A stretch of DNA of 64,000 nucleotides from Bacteroidota bacterium (GTDB taxonomy: Bacteria; Bacteroidota; Bacteroidia; Chitinophagales; Chitinophagaceae), in the NCBI GenBank assembly GCA_030706605.1, contig JAUZOE010000005.1:62001-126000 (forward strand), read 5' to 3'. A program made the translations under genes and the position numbers. Under the pieces are notes generated by a model. The model was given only the letters and a program-made list of their open reading frames with translations. It had not been told where the DNA came from and did no database searches. This document shows positions 17,548 through 26,418 of this stretch, one piece after another (within the stretch, counting starts at the first letter, position 1; each line of letters opens with the position of its first letter).

Positions 17548-17879
17548 CAGGACTAGGTAGAATTAGCTTAAAGAGAACCTATTAAGGTATTGATACTGCC
17601 TCATAAAAAAATGTCCTGTTCTAAAATAGGCTTGCACAAATAAGAAAATCTCAGAATGAGATAAACAAAATATATTTCCGAACGAGTCAAAATTCCTTGC
17701 CAAGTTTTATTATCATTCAATAAACTATTCCTGATTTATTGAACAGCCCTATTCTTTTTTTAAATGTGTTAGGGCGGGCTGAATTGCAAATTCTTTATAA
17801 CCGCCTTTAAAAATGCTGGTATTATTTTAGCTTAAACTAAGATACGATAAGTTTGTATTCATCTCAATTAAGATTTCTT
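17548..17879. other. Intergenic region, nothing firm
   Basis: A 330-base spacer. CAGGAC at about 17548 and GTCCTG at about 17614 form a distant 6-bp inverted repeat that could end the reductase transcript; no gene or clear promoter was seen. Confidence 0.35.
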
Positions 17880-20558
17880 ATGAAAAAACTAAAAAAGATC
17901 CTTAAAATAACCCTCATTGTGTTGGTATGCCTCATTGGTTTGCTATTTGCCTCCGGCTTTATTTTCAAGGGTAAAATTGTTTCGCTTGTAAAAGCGGAGA
18001 TCAATAAAAACATCAATGCCAAAGTAGATTTTAAAGACGTGGATATTTCTTTCCTTCGCCATTTTCCAAGAGTAAGTTTAGGGTTGGACGAACTGCAGGT
18101 TACCGGTACCGGTTATTTTGCTGCTGATACGTTATTAGCTGCCAAAAGATTAGATGTAGCAATAGATATCATGAGTTTCTTCAGGGGGAGTGATATGAAT
18201 GTTTACAGTTTGGTATTGGATGCACCCCGCATACATGCATTGGTAAATAAAGAAGGGCTTGCCAATTGGGATATTGTAAAAAAGAGTGAAAGCCCTGCTG
18301 ATTCTACCTCAGAAAGCAAACCCTTCCATCTTGAATTAAAAAAATATGAAATTAAGAAGGGGTATGTTTTTTATGACGACCGGCAAAGCGATATGAGCGC
18401 CAAGATCATCAACCTCGATCACTCAGGCAGTGGCGATTTCAACGCCAATCTATTTACATTGGCTACCACTACTCATGCCGATGAGGTAACTTATATGTAC
18501 GGAGGTATTCCTTTTTTATATAGAGTAAATACCCACGTTGACGCAGATATAAAGATTGACAATACCAATAGTGTGTACAGTTTTGATAATCTTGCCATCT
18601 TAATAAATGATCTGAAAATAAATGGTAAAGGAGCTATTAAAAGCCTGGCCAATGGCTATGATATGGATATCAGCTTCAAATCTCCGGACAGCGATTTTAA
18701 AAACATCCTTTCCCTGGTACCGGCAGTTTACAAAAACGATTTTAATAAGGTGACCGCAAAGGGAACTGCCAATTTTGAAGGAATGGTGAAAGGTGTGTAC
18801 AGCGATTCCACCATGCCCGGTTATCATATAGCCATGGAAATAAAAGATGGCTTATTCAAATATACCGACCTGCCGAAGGACATAGAAAAAATCAATCTCA
18901 AAGTTGTGGTAGATAATCCCGATGGACAAACGGACAATACCATAGTAGATATTACCAACGGGCATCTGCAAATAGATAATGAACCTTTTGATTTCAGGCT
19001 ACTCGTCAGGAAGCCCGTCAGCACCATGTTTGTGGATGCCGCCGCCAAAGGCAAACTTGACTTATCGCAGGTAAGTAGTTTTGCCAAACTGGAAAAAGGA
19101 ACCACCCTCGCCGGGCTCCTGAATGCAGACGTGAGCATCAAAGGCAATGTAAAAGACTTGGAAAAAGAGCAGTATCAAAATTTTTATGCATCAGGTACCA
19201 TTGGGCTGAACCGTTTTAATTATACCTCTGCTGATTATCCCACAGGCATAAAAATAAATACCCTCAATACCCGCTTTACACCCAGTAAAATAGACGTAGC
19301 AGATTTGAGTGGGGAATATTTAAAAAGCAACTTTACCGGTAACGGCCAGGTCAATAACCTACTGAATTATTTATTCAGCGGAAAGCCGCTTAGCGCCAAC
19401 CTTACCTTGAATGCGGATAAAATAAACCTGGACGACTGGATGGGAGTAGAGACCGATACTACCAGCCCAAGCCCTGCCTCAGCGCCCTTTGTAGTGCCCG
19501 CCAACCTGGATGTAGTTTTGAATACCAAAGTGGATCAACTGCATTATGATAAGATCGACATCAGCAATTTAACCGGTTCGCTTAAAGTAGAAGACCAGGC
19601 TGTAAAGCTGACTAACGTGCATGGTAACGCGCTGGATGGCGACATCACGATCAATGGAACTTACAGTACCAAAGAAAATAAAGCAAAGCCCACCATAGCC
19701 ATGAGTTATGCCGTGGACAAAGCGGATATTCAAAAAACATTTTACGCTTTTAATAGCGTACAAAAGTTAATGCCTGTCGGCAAATTTTTAGCAGGAAAAT
19801 TAACCTCATCCTTATCTGCCAATGGCAAACTGGGCGAGGGGATGAATATAGATATGAGCACACTTTCAGGCAATGGCAATGTGCTTTTAATAGAAGGATT
19901 TTTAAGCAAGTTTGCCCCGCTCGATAAAATTGCGTCTACTTTAAATGTAACTCAACTTCAACAAATTTCTTTGAAAGATGTGAAAACGTATTTTGAGTTT
20001 TCCAATGGCAAGTTGTTGGTGAAACCCTTTACCGTAAAAGTAAAAGACATCGAAATGGAGATCGGTGGCTTACAGGGTTTTGATCAAAGCCTGGACTATA
20101 CCATCAACCTGAAATTGCCGAGAGCGCTGATGGGCACACAGGGCAACCAGTTGGTGAATAGTTTGGCATCGGCAGCAAATGCCAAAGGCATTCCGCTGAA
20201 TGTGGGCGAAACCGTAAACCTGAAACTGGCCATGGGTGGTACTATTAAAAGCCCTTCGATAAAAGTAGATCTGAAGCAAAGTGGCGAAACCCTTTCTACG
20301 GAAATGAAAGACCAGGTAAAAGAATTTGCACAGGCTAAAATAGACAGCGCCAAATCCGTCGCCAAAGACACGTTGAACTCCATTAAAAAACAATTGGGCG
20401 ATGCCGCTAAAGAAGAGCTAAGTAAGCAATTGTTTGGAAAAAAAGATAGTACCGCCGCGGACAGTACCCCTGCTCCCAAAAATGCCACAGAGAAAACCAA
20501 AGAATCGCTGAAAGGATTACTGAATAATTTGAAGAAGAAGAAGGATACCACGAAGTAA
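17880..20558 (+). CDS. AsmA-family envelope protein
   Basis: Large (892 aa) inner-membrane-anchored protein of the AsmA/YhdP-like superfamily, now linked to lipid movement between membranes. One N-terminal helix (about 8-28) precedes VSLVKAEINKNINAKVDFKDVDIS, the typical AsmA N-terminal strand-helix, and HFPRVSLGLDEL. The long middle is repetitive beta structure; the AsmA C-terminal core is near 600-800 (NVLLIEGFLSKFAPLDKIAS, LDYTINLKLPRALMG). The last 100 residues are Lys/Ala-rich and probably disordered. The ATG at 17880 is chosen over the frame's opening at 17853 because it starts MKKLKK directly before the membrane helix. Confidence 0.82.
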   Translation: MKKLKKILKITLIVLVCLIGLLFASGFIFKGKIVSLVKAEINKNINAKVDFKDVDISFLRHFPRVSLGLDELQVTGTGYFAADTLLAAKRLDVAIDIMSFFRGSDMNVYSLVLDAPRIHALVNKEGLANWDIVKKSESPADSTSESKPFHLELKKYEIKKGYVFYDDRQSDMSAKIINLDHSGSGDFNANLFTLATTTHADEVTYMYGGIPFLYRVNTHVDADIKIDNTNSVYSFDNLAILINDLKINGKGAIKSLANGYDMDISFKSPDSDFKNILSLVPAVYKNDFNKVTAKGTANFEGMVKGVYSDSTMPGYHIAMEIKDGLFKYTDLPKDIEKINLKVVVDNPDGQTDNTIVDITNGHLQIDNEPFDFRLLVRKPVSTMFVDAAAKGKLDLSQVSSFAKLEKGTTLAGLLNADVSIKGNVKDLEKEQYQNFYASGTIGLNRFNYTSADYPTGIKINTLNTRFTPSKIDVADLSGEYLKSNFTGNGQVNNLLNYLFSGKPLSANLTLNADKINLDDWMGVETDTTSPSPASAPFVVPANLDVVLNTKVDQLHYDKIDISNLTGSLKVEDQAVKLTNVHGNALDGDITINGTYSTKENKAKPTIAMSYAVDKADIQKTFYAFNSVQKLMPVGKFLAGKLTSSLSANGKLGEGMNIDMSTLSGNGNVLLIEGFLSKFAPLDKIASTLNVTQLQQISLKDVKTYFEFSNGKLLVKPFTVKVKDIEMEIGGLQGFDQSLDYTINLKLPRALMGTQGNQLVNSLASAANAKGIPLNVGETVNLKLAMGGTIKSPSIKVDLKQSGETLSTEMKDQVKEFAQAKIDSAKSVAKDTLNSIKKQLGDAAKEELSKQLFGKKDSTAADSTPAPKNATEKTKESLKGLLNNLKKKKDTTK

Positions 20559-20677
20559 GGATAAAAAAGAGAAGCACAAGGGATACCAGGTAAAGAAGAC
20601 TTGTAGATTTGGTAAAGTTCCGGGCTTTTTCTGTTATTTATGTAGCTATATTTACCCGTATAATTAAAAAAAATAAA

Positions 20678-21451
20678 ATGCCTGGAAAGATCATTTTATC
20701 CTCAGCAATTGCCCTGATGTGTCTTATTTTCTTGCAACAAAGTTCTTTTGCACAAACAAAATATCATAAACTTGCCTGGTCAGATGAGTTTAACCATAAC
20801 AGTGCGCCTGATAGTTCCAAATGGGATTATGATTTGGGAGCCGGAGGCTGGGGGAATAATGAGTTGGAATATTATACCAGCAGGCATCAAAATGTAATTG
20901 TAAAAGACGGCATGTTACATATTACTGCTTTAAAAGAAAATTATAAAGGCAGTGATTATACTTCTGCACGTATTATTACCAAGGGAAAATTTTCTTTTAC
21001 ATATGGAAGAGTGGAAGTAAGAGCAAAATTGCCATCAGGTGTGGGAACATGGCCTGCAATCTGGATGCTTGGAAGTAATATAGATTCTGCTAATTGGCCT
21101 GCCTGCGGTGAAATTGATATTATGGAACATTTGGGCAGACAATTAAACAAAATTTACGGCACCTTACATTATCCCGACCATTATGGAGGAAACGCTAATG
21201 GTAAGACGACTATGATCTCGAATGGAACCACACAATTTCACGTATACGGATTGGAATGGTCTCCTTCTGTTATAAAAATTTCTGTTGACGGAAAAGTGTA
21301 TCAAACTGTTCCAAATTCTCCGAACATTCCTTTCAATCATAATTTCTTTATCATCCTGAACATGGCCATGGGCGGAAATTTTGGAGGGCCTGTTGCCCCG
21401 AATGTTACCAGGGCTTCAATGGAAATAGATTATGTAAGGGTTTATCAATAA
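20678..21451 (+). CDS. Secreted GH16 beta-glucanase
   Basis: Endo-acting glycoside hydrolase of family 16 (laminarinase/lichenase-like), exported by a signal peptide ending SSFAQ. The catalytic motif GEIDIMEHLG carries nucleophile Glu145, Asp147 and acid/base Glu150, counted from the ATG at 20678. WSDEFNHNSAPDSSKWDYD near the N-terminus and MAMGGNFGGPV near the C-terminus are typical of GH16 laminarinase-like members. The frame is open from 20609 but the added residues do not resemble a signal sequence, so the later ATG is used. It stands alone with no carbohydrate-binding module. Confidence 0.9.
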   Translation: MPGKIILSSAIALMCLIFLQQSSFAQTKYHKLAWSDEFNHNSAPDSSKWDYDLGAGGWGNNELEYYTSRHQNVIVKDGMLHITALKENYKGSDYTSARIITKGKFSFTYGRVEVRAKLPSGVGTWPAIWMLGSNIDSANWPACGEIDIMEHLGRQLNKIYGTLHYPDHYGGNANGKTTMISNGTTQFHVYGLEWSPSVIKISVDGKVYQTVPNSPNIPFNHNFFIILNMAMGGNFGGPVAPNVTRASMEIDYVRVYQ

Positions 21452-21464
21452 ATGGGATGATAAA

Positions 21465-21757
21465 ATTCTGGCCTTGCCGGTGTTTCCAAAAACGCTTTAA
21501 CACCGCATGAAGCCATACTCCGTAGGTTCGGTGTTCATGCCGCAGACCTTGCAGCTTAGCAATCACCTACAACCCTTAAGGAGTTATGAACTGAACAAGC
21601 CCTAAACTTACATTACTTTAAATACCTTAGTGGGAATAAAATTTATTTATTATTGCAGAGCTGCAAAGCCATCTGCGCGACCACAACATCGGCTGCCTCT
21701 TTTTTGTCTTTGTAATGCTTTAAATTTGGAAGAGAAGGAAGACCAAGGAGGACTAAG
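21465..21757 (+). mobile_element. Internally deleted RAYT-type element (MITE-like)
   Basis: About 293 bases that match the two ends of the transposase-bearing element at 24863-25706 joined together, with the transposase region missing. The left 200 bases align with 24863-25060 and the right 100 with 25607-25706; the junction is at '...CAGAG/CTGCAAAGCC' near 21658. Its left end folds into CGGTGTT/AACACCG (21478-21505) and GCATGAA/TTCATGC (21505-21540). It is a non-autonomous derivative that could be mobilised by the neighbouring transposase. Confidence 0.8.
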
Positions 21758-21835
21758 AGATGCGATTACTTTTTCTTTTTGGTGCCTCCTGGTTGCAATC
21801 ACTACCTCCCTTCCTTCAAACATTGGTTTAATAAA

Positions 21836-22120
21836 TTAAGCATCCTCAATTAATGTTATCTTAATAAAGCTTTCAACTTCTAAATTAAGCCCTCTTTCAG
21901 AAGCATCATTGACAATATCTTCCAGGCGCCTTCGCACTTCTTTCAATTCTTCGATTCTTTTTTCAGAATAAGAAATATTTCCATTAAATCTTTCTTTGAT
22001 GCTAAACGCCTCAAGGTTGTGATAGTTTATTTTGCTGTTGATCAGATCGAAAATTACTTTACGGGCTTCTAATGGAGCAAACTGCCCTTCAATTAATTTG
22101 AGATTGTGTATTTGATCCAT
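21836..22120 (-). CDS. Small hypothetical protein, paralogue of the next gene
   Basis: A 94-aa soluble, charged, mostly helical protein with no recognised domain. Its N-terminus (LKLIEGQFAPLEARKVIFDL then INSKINYHN) aligns with the preceding 81-aa protein (IQLIQGNFNAKDALAIITQM then IHVKIKYHE), and both continue with R/K-E-rich helices. The start lies two bases after the stop of that gene, so the pair is translationally coupled and belongs to the isocitrate dehydrogenase transcript. Function unknown; a small oligomeric or adaptor role is only a guess. Confidence 0.75.
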   Translation of the reverse strand: MDQIHNLKLIEGQFAPLEARKVIFDLINSKINYHNLEAFSIKERFNGNISYSEKRIEELKEVRRRLEDIVNDASERGLNLEVESFIKITLIEDA

Positions 22121-22122
22121 AA

Positions 22123-22368
22123 TTAATGTGATAAGTGTATTTTACTTTGAATATTGATTTTACCTCCGCTGTCCTCAATAAAATTCCTTATATCAGATAA
22201 ATCTTTTTGCAACCTTATAATTTTTGCTTCACGAAATTTTATATCCTCCTCATTACTGTTGTTGCTGATTTTGCTTTCATGATATTTTATTTTTACGTGA
22301 ATCATTTGAGTGATAATTGCTAATGCATCCTTTGCATTGAAATTCCCTTGTATGAGTTGTATATTCAT
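22123..22368 (-). CDS. Small hypothetical protein downstream of icd
   Basis: An 81-aa soluble protein, first of a tandem pair of paralogues. The shared pattern is L-I-x-G-x-F at the start, then a D/E-A helix, K-I-x-Y-H near residue 30, and a Glu/Arg/Lys-rich helix. It begins 14 bases after the isocitrate dehydrogenase stop, so it is almost certainly co-transcribed with it. No signal peptide or membrane segment. Not recognised beyond this family resemblance. Confidence 0.75.
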   Translation of the reverse strand: MNIQLIQGNFNAKDALAIITQMIHVKIKYHESKISNNSNEEDIKFREAKIIRLQKDLSDIRNFIEDSGGKINIQSKIHLSH

Positions 22369-22382
22369 TGTTTGTTTTTTTT

Positions 22383-23819
22383 TTATTGTCCTTGTCCAAG
22401 TGAGAAAGCCTGTTTGCCATCAAAGGCGTAAAGATTTTCAGTTTTAATGGTGTCAATATTTTCTGTTATTGCATTTGACAGTAACTGAACAATGTCTGTT
22501 TTAGAAATATTATTTTCATCATTTGATTTAAATCGGCATCTCCAGTGGTCAGTGCAAAAAGTTTCGGGAAAACCATCGGGATACACTTTAATTCCCCGGT
22601 TAGTGATCATAGTAAGTTTAAGTTGCTTCAGTTCTATTTTCTTTAGCAAAGAAGCCAGCTCATCCGGGCTTGCTCCGTTCCAGTGTACAAAGACATCGAT
22701 GCCAATTAATTCTTTTTTTGCAGCAGCTTTGCGTTTATATTTTGGAAGGCTCAGTGCAGTTCCTTTTGCATAAGAAACAGCCTTCAGCATGTTGGGCTTA
22801 TTTCCCAAATTGTCAATTACGGCCTGTGCAAATTCTTTTGTTCCCACTTTTTGTTTACTGACTCCTTCTTTAAAAATATCGTAGGTATGAACACCATCTT
22901 CAATCGTTTTCAACCAGGCATTTTGCACTTTTTCTGCTATGTCTGTTTGCCCGATATGATTGAGCATCATTACAGCACCTTCCAATAATCCGGATGGATT
23001 TGCAGCATTTTGACCCGCTCTTTTTGGTGCTGAACCATGTATGGCTTCGAACATGGCACATTCTTCACCAATATTGGCTGACCCCGCAAGCCCTACTGAA
23101 CCTGTAATCTGTGCCGCTACATCTGATAAAACATCGCCGTATAAATTGGGCATTACAATCACATCAAATGCTTCCGGTGTGTCTGCCATTTTCGCTGCAC
23201 CAATATCAATGATCCAATGTTCGTTCTCTATTTGCGGATATTCTTTTGCAATCTCATCAAACACCTGGTGAAACAATCCGTCGGTCTGCTTCATAATATT
23301 ATCTTTTGTAAAGCAGGTTACTTTTTTTCTGTTATACTGCTTTGCATATTCAAATGCATACCTAACAATTTTTTCACATCCTGGCCTACTTATTAACTTA
23401 AGACATTGAACCACCTCGTCTGTTTGCTGGTGTTCAATCCCACCATACAAATCTTCCTCGTTTTCACGTATAATAACAATATCCATCACCGGATGTTTGG
23501 TACTTACAAATGGGTGAAGACTCATACAGGGCCTTACATTTGAGTATAAGCCAAGAAATTTTCGGGTAGTAACATTTAAACTCTTGTAACCACCTCCCTG
23601 TGGTGTTGTAATAGGAGCCTTTAGAAATATTTTATTCTTTCGGATGACATCCCACGATTCTTTGGCAATGCCTGAAGTGTTGCCGGCTAAGTATACTTTT
23701 TCGCCAACTTCAATTTCTTCAATTTCTATTTTAGCTCCTGCTGCCAAAATAATCTTAAGAGTGGCATCCATGATTTCAGGTCCTATACCATCTCCTTTTG
23801 CTACTGTTATTTTTGTCAT
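22383..23819 (-). CDS. icd: NADP-dependent isocitrate dehydrogenase, Thermus type
   Basis: Citric-acid-cycle enzyme converting isocitrate to 2-oxoglutarate. At 478 aa it has the C-terminal extension (about residues 340-478) of the Thermus thermophilus type rather than the 416-aa E. coli type. The dehydrogenase core shows KGDGIGPEIM at 8-17, IIRENEEDLYGG near 117-128, and the metal/cofactor segments NLYGDVLSDVAAQITGSVGL and FEAIHGSAPKRAGQNAANPS. It heads a minus-strand unit with two small paralogous genes and is divergent from a LysR regulator that shares its promoter region. Confidence 0.92.
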   Translation of the reverse strand: MTKITVAKGDGIGPEIMDATLKIILAAGAKIEIEEIEVGEKVYLAGNTSGIAKESWDVIRKNKIFLKAPITTPQGGGYKSLNVTTRKFLGLYSNVRPCMSLHPFVSTKHPVMDIVIIRENEEDLYGGIEHQQTDEVVQCLKLISRPGCEKIVRYAFEYAKQYNRKKVTCFTKDNIMKQTDGLFHQVFDEIAKEYPQIENEHWIIDIGAAKMADTPEAFDVIVMPNLYGDVLSDVAAQITGSVGLAGSANIGEECAMFEAIHGSAPKRAGQNAANPSGLLEGAVMMLNHIGQTDIAEKVQNAWLKTIEDGVHTYDIFKEGVSKQKVGTKEFAQAVIDNLGNKPNMLKAVSYAKGTALSLPKYKRKAAAKKELIGIDVFVHWNGASPDELASLLKKIELKQLKLTMITNRGIKVYPDGFPETFCTDHWRCRFKSNDENNISKTDIVQLLSNAITENIDTIKTENLYAFDGKQAFSLGQGQ

Positions 23820-23852
23820 ATGTTTATGTTTTTAATGCCGCAAAAGTCTATC

Positions 23853-23895
23853 ATGTTTATCATAAGTTTTCATTTATATTTGTAATGATAAGCAT
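23853..23895. promoter_or_regulatory. Inverted-repeat operator between icd and the LysR gene
   Basis: ATGTTTATCAT at 23853-23863 and ATGATAAGCAT at 23885-23895 form an 11-bp inverted repeat with one mismatch, 21 bases apart. It lies in the 87-base divergent promoter and brackets the -7 box of the LysR gene, the usual arrangement for LysR autoregulation and control of the divergent target. Confidence 0.55.
23875..23882 (+). promoter_or_regulatory. Promoter -7 box of the LysR gene
   Basis: TATATTTG matches TAnnTTTG; transcription would start near 23889, 18 bases before the ATG. No good -33 is visible, which fits a promoter controlled by an activator or autorepressor. Confidence 0.45.
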
Positions 23896-23906
23896 AAATA
23901 AAATTT

Positions 23907-24830
23907 ATGAATTTTACAATAAACCAACTTCGCATATTTTTAAAAATTACACAAACCCAAAGCATAACCAAGGCTTCGGAAGAATTACATTTAACTCAAC
24001 CGGCAGTTTCTATACAACTTAGAAATTTGCAGGAACAGTTTGACATTCCATTGACAGAAGTAGTTGGGAGAAAAATATTTATTACAGATTTCGGTAAAGA
24101 AATTGCCATTGCAGCAGAGAATATTCTGAATCAGGTTCACGCCATCAACTACAAAACCTTATCTCATAAAGGAAAATTGGCAGGCCGCTTAAAAATTTCT
24201 GTGGTATCAACCGGTAAATATGTAATGCCTTATTTTCTGGCCAATTTTCTGAAACAACACGAGGGAGTTGAATTGCTGCTGGATGTAACAAACAAATTAA
24301 AAGTACTTGAGAGCCTGGAAAAAAATGAAGTTGATTTTTCGTTAGTATCGGTTTTGCCCGAAAATTTACAAATTGAGAAAACCGAACTAATGCAAAATAA
24401 ATTATACGTTGTAAGTGACAACAAACAAAAATTTAAATCTAAACTGTATGATAAAAGCATTTTTGAAAAAATACATTTGATCTATCGTGAACAAGGGTCC
24501 GGGACACGTCAAACAATGGAAAAATTTATTCAGAAGAATAATTTGCCTGTAAGAAAAAAAATGGAACTTACTTCTAATGAAGCTGTAAAACAGGCCTTAA
24601 TTGCAGGGCTTGGATGCTCCATTATGCCATTGATTGGAATTAAAAACGAATTACAGAATGGCCAATTGCAAATTATCCCGGTTAAAGGGTTTCCTATTAA
24701 ATCAGTATGGAACCTAATTTGGCTCAAGGGAAAAAATCATTCCCCTGTTGCGTCAGCTTTTTTGAATTATGTAAAGAAAGAAAAAGCAAACATCATCAAA
24801 GAAAAGTTTGACTGGTTTGAGAAATATTAA
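23907..24830 (+). CDS. LysR-family transcriptional regulator
   Basis: A 307-aa LTTR. The N-terminal winged HTH covers residues 1-60 (INQLRIFLKITQTQSITKAS, then ELHLTQPAVSIQLRNLQEQF), followed by a linker helix and the periplasmic-binding-like effector domain from about 90 (GRLKISVVSTGKYVMPYFL, then IYREQGSGTR and AGLGCSIMPLIGI). The subgroup looks like CysB/CbbR-type. It is divergent from icd with an inverted repeat between them, so control of icd and the two small genes is the simplest inference. The effector is unknown. Confidence 0.9.
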   Translation: MNFTINQLRIFLKITQTQSITKASEELHLTQPAVSIQLRNLQEQFDIPLTEVVGRKIFITDFGKEIAIAAENILNQVHAINYKTLSHKGKLAGRLKISVVSTGKYVMPYFLANFLKQHEGVELLLDVTNKLKVLESLEKNEVDFSLVSVLPENLQIEKTELMQNKLYVVSDNKQKFKSKLYDKSIFEKIHLIYREQGSGTRQTMEKFIQKNNLPVRKKMELTSNEAVKQALIAGLGCSIMPLIGIKNELQNGQLQIIPVKGFPIKSVWNLIWLKGKNHSPVASAFLNYVKKEKANIIKEKFDWFEKY

Positions 24831-24862
24831 TAGCAAAGTTTTTTTTCAAATCAGTAAGAATT

Positions 24863-25706
24863 ATTCTGCCCTTTCTGGTGTTTCCAAAAACGCTTTCATT
24901 TCACATAAAGCCACACTCCGCCGTTGTTGCGTGTTCGTGGCGCAGGCCTTGTAGCTTAGCAATCACCAACAACTCTTAGAGAGTTATGAACTGAACAAGC
25001 CCTAAACTTGGGTTACTTTAAATACCTTAGCAGGAATAAAATTTCTTTATTATCACAGAGCATTATCCTCAATATTTTACGGCTACCATTTTAGAGTGGC
25101 AACATCTTTTAAAACCCGATAAATATAAAGATGTTATCAGAGGCAGTCTCCAAACCATAGTTACCAAAAAATGGGTGGAAGTAAACGCCTTTGTTATAAT
25201 GAGTAACCATATACATCTGATATGGCAAATTCAGAAGGGTTATGAGAGAGATGCTATTCAAAGAAATTTTCTAAAGTATGTATCGCAAACAATCCAGAGA
25301 GACTTGCAAAAAAATCATCCCAAAGTCTCAGAAAGATTTTATGTAGGGGCCAAAGACAGGAAGTATCAATTTTGGGAGCGTAATCCTTTAAGTATTGACT
25401 TATGGATAAAGGAAGTGTTTATACAAAAGATGGAATACATTCATTACAACCCTGTATCAGCAGGAATATGTAATTATCCTGAAGGCTATAAATATTCATC
25501 GGCAAAGTTTTATGAAAGCGGAGAGGATGAGTTTGGCTTTCTAACACATTGGATGGTTTAGGATAATCGTGTAATATGTTTTCAAACTGATGTTGGTGAT
25601 GCCATGCTGCAAAGCCATCTGCACGAAACACACAACATCGGCGGTCTTTCTTTGTCTTTGTAATGCTTTAAATTTGGAAGAGAAAGAAGACCAGCGAGGG
25701 CTAAAA
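24863..25706 (+). mobile_element. RAYT/IS200-IS605-like element with transposase
   Basis: About 844 bases: a 200-base structured left end, a Y1/REP-associated transposase, and a 100-base right end. Left-end hairpins are GCCAC/GTGGC near 24910-24940 and AACTCT-TAG-AGAGTT near 24970. The right end folds as an imperfect hairpin at 25643-25694 (GGTCTT...GAAGACC). There are no terminal inverted repeats between the ends, as expected for this single-strand transposition family. Ends were set by comparison with the deleted copy at 21465-21757 and the partial copy at 26419-26530. Confidence 0.75.
25040..25561 (+). CDS. REP-associated tyrosine transposase (Transposase_17), no canonical start
   Basis: Y1-family HUH transposase. 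NHIHLIWQ holds the metal-binding HUH pair, and YIHYNPVSAG carries the family's conserved Tyr region; RKYQFWERNPLSIDL is typical of the Bacteroidota group. Coding homology runs upstream to EHYPQYFTATILEWQHLLKP from about 25058, but the frame opens after a TAA at 25037 with no ATG, GTG or TTG before GTG at 25175. So either a rare start (ATT at 25049) is used or the N-terminus is decayed. It lies between the two ends of the element. Confidence 0.75.
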   Translation, partial: NFFIITEHYPQYFTATILEWQHLLKPDKYKDVIRGSLQTIVTKKWVEVNAFVIMSNHIHLIWQIQKGYERDAIQRNFLKYVSQTIQRDLQKNHPKVSERFYVGAKDRKYQFWERNPLSIDLWIKEVFIQKMEYIHYNPVSAGICNYPEGYKYSSAKFYESGEDEFGFLTHWMV

Positions 25707-25787
25707 AGTATTAGGAAAAATTATTGACGCTTTAAGATATAATTCAAGAACAGGAAAGGTTGACACATTTCACGTAAAATAAATTTT

Positions 25788-26294
25788 ATGAAATATTATT
25801 ATTGCCTATTCATTGGATTCTTTTTTGTAACCTTTTTTTCATGTCGCGAAAAATATCCAAAGAAGGCCGATTATTTAAATTCAAAAGTTATAGAAAAGGA
25901 AGTCCGTTCTGAAGATGGTTCAATTTTGTACACATTACAAGTCTCATTTTATAAAGATGGAGAAATAAAAGAAATTAAGCGTTATAAGGATAATGGTTTA
26001 GGGACTGGGGAACATTTATGGTTTTTCCCTAACGGTAAATTAGATAAAAAAATTCCCTTTAAAAATGGACTTGCACAAGGAAATGGATATTATTTTTATG
26101 ATTCAACTGGAACTTTTTCGGCTCATAGATATTTTAGGAATGACATCCCTGTTTATCAAGGTGAGGAATATTGGGAGGACTCAATTGGAATGATTAAATC
26201 AATACTATATATAAATGATAGCGGGAAAATTTATTATAAAAAGAATTTTGATAAAAATGGGAATTTTATTAATGAAGAGGGCAAGAAAAAATAA
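25788..26294 (+). CDS. MORN/YwqK-like repeat lipoprotein
   Basis: A 168-aa lipoprotein (hydrophobic signal, lipobox TFFSC with Cys19). The mature part has repeated short hairpins of the type Y-K-D-G-E-I-K-E, F-F-P-N-G-K-L-D-K and F-K-N-G-x-A-Q-G, which resemble the toxin_YwqK/MORN-like repeats. Such proteins are often annotated as antitoxin-like, but no toxin gene is adjacent, so that label has no support here. It sits between two RAYT elements and has lower GC than its neighbours. Confidence 0.65.
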   Translation: MKYYYCLFIGFFFVTFFSCREKYPKKADYLNSKVIEKEVRSEDGSILYTLQVSFYKDGEIKEIKRYKDNGLGTGEHLWFFPNGKLDKKIPFKNGLAQGNGYYFYDSTGTFSAHRYFRNDIPVYQGEEYWEDSIGMIKSILYINDSGKIYYKKNFDKNGNFINEEGKKK

Positions 26295-26342
26295 TTCTTT
26301 CCTCTGCTATCCGTAGTGTGTTCAAATAAAGAAAGTACTGCT

Positions 26343-26418
26343 GTCCTGATGTTTGTAACTCAGGACATTTACTTTGTATTTATAAAAACTAATTATGAGT
26401 AAAGGAGGTTATAAAATA
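26343..26418 (+). mobile_element. Left-end remnant of a second RAYT family
   Basis: A hairpin GTCCTGA/TCAGGAC (26343-26366) is followed by ATG at 26395 that begins MSKGGYKI, as transposases of another RAYT subgroup in Bacteroidota begin. The frame then breaks at the left boundary of the partial element at 26419. This is read as an older element interrupted by the other family. The subgroup identification rests on eight residues and is an inference. Confidence 0.45.

Noticed and set aside
20096-20551. 151-codon minus-strand frame in the AsmA-like gene
   Set aside because: Mirror of the Lys/Ala-rich C-terminus of the AsmA-like protein; no independent coding signs.
25788-26294. Antitoxin of a toxin-antitoxin pair (YwqK-like label)
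   Set aside because: No toxin gene is adjacent; the protein is a lipoprotein, so a cytosolic antitoxin role is unlikely.
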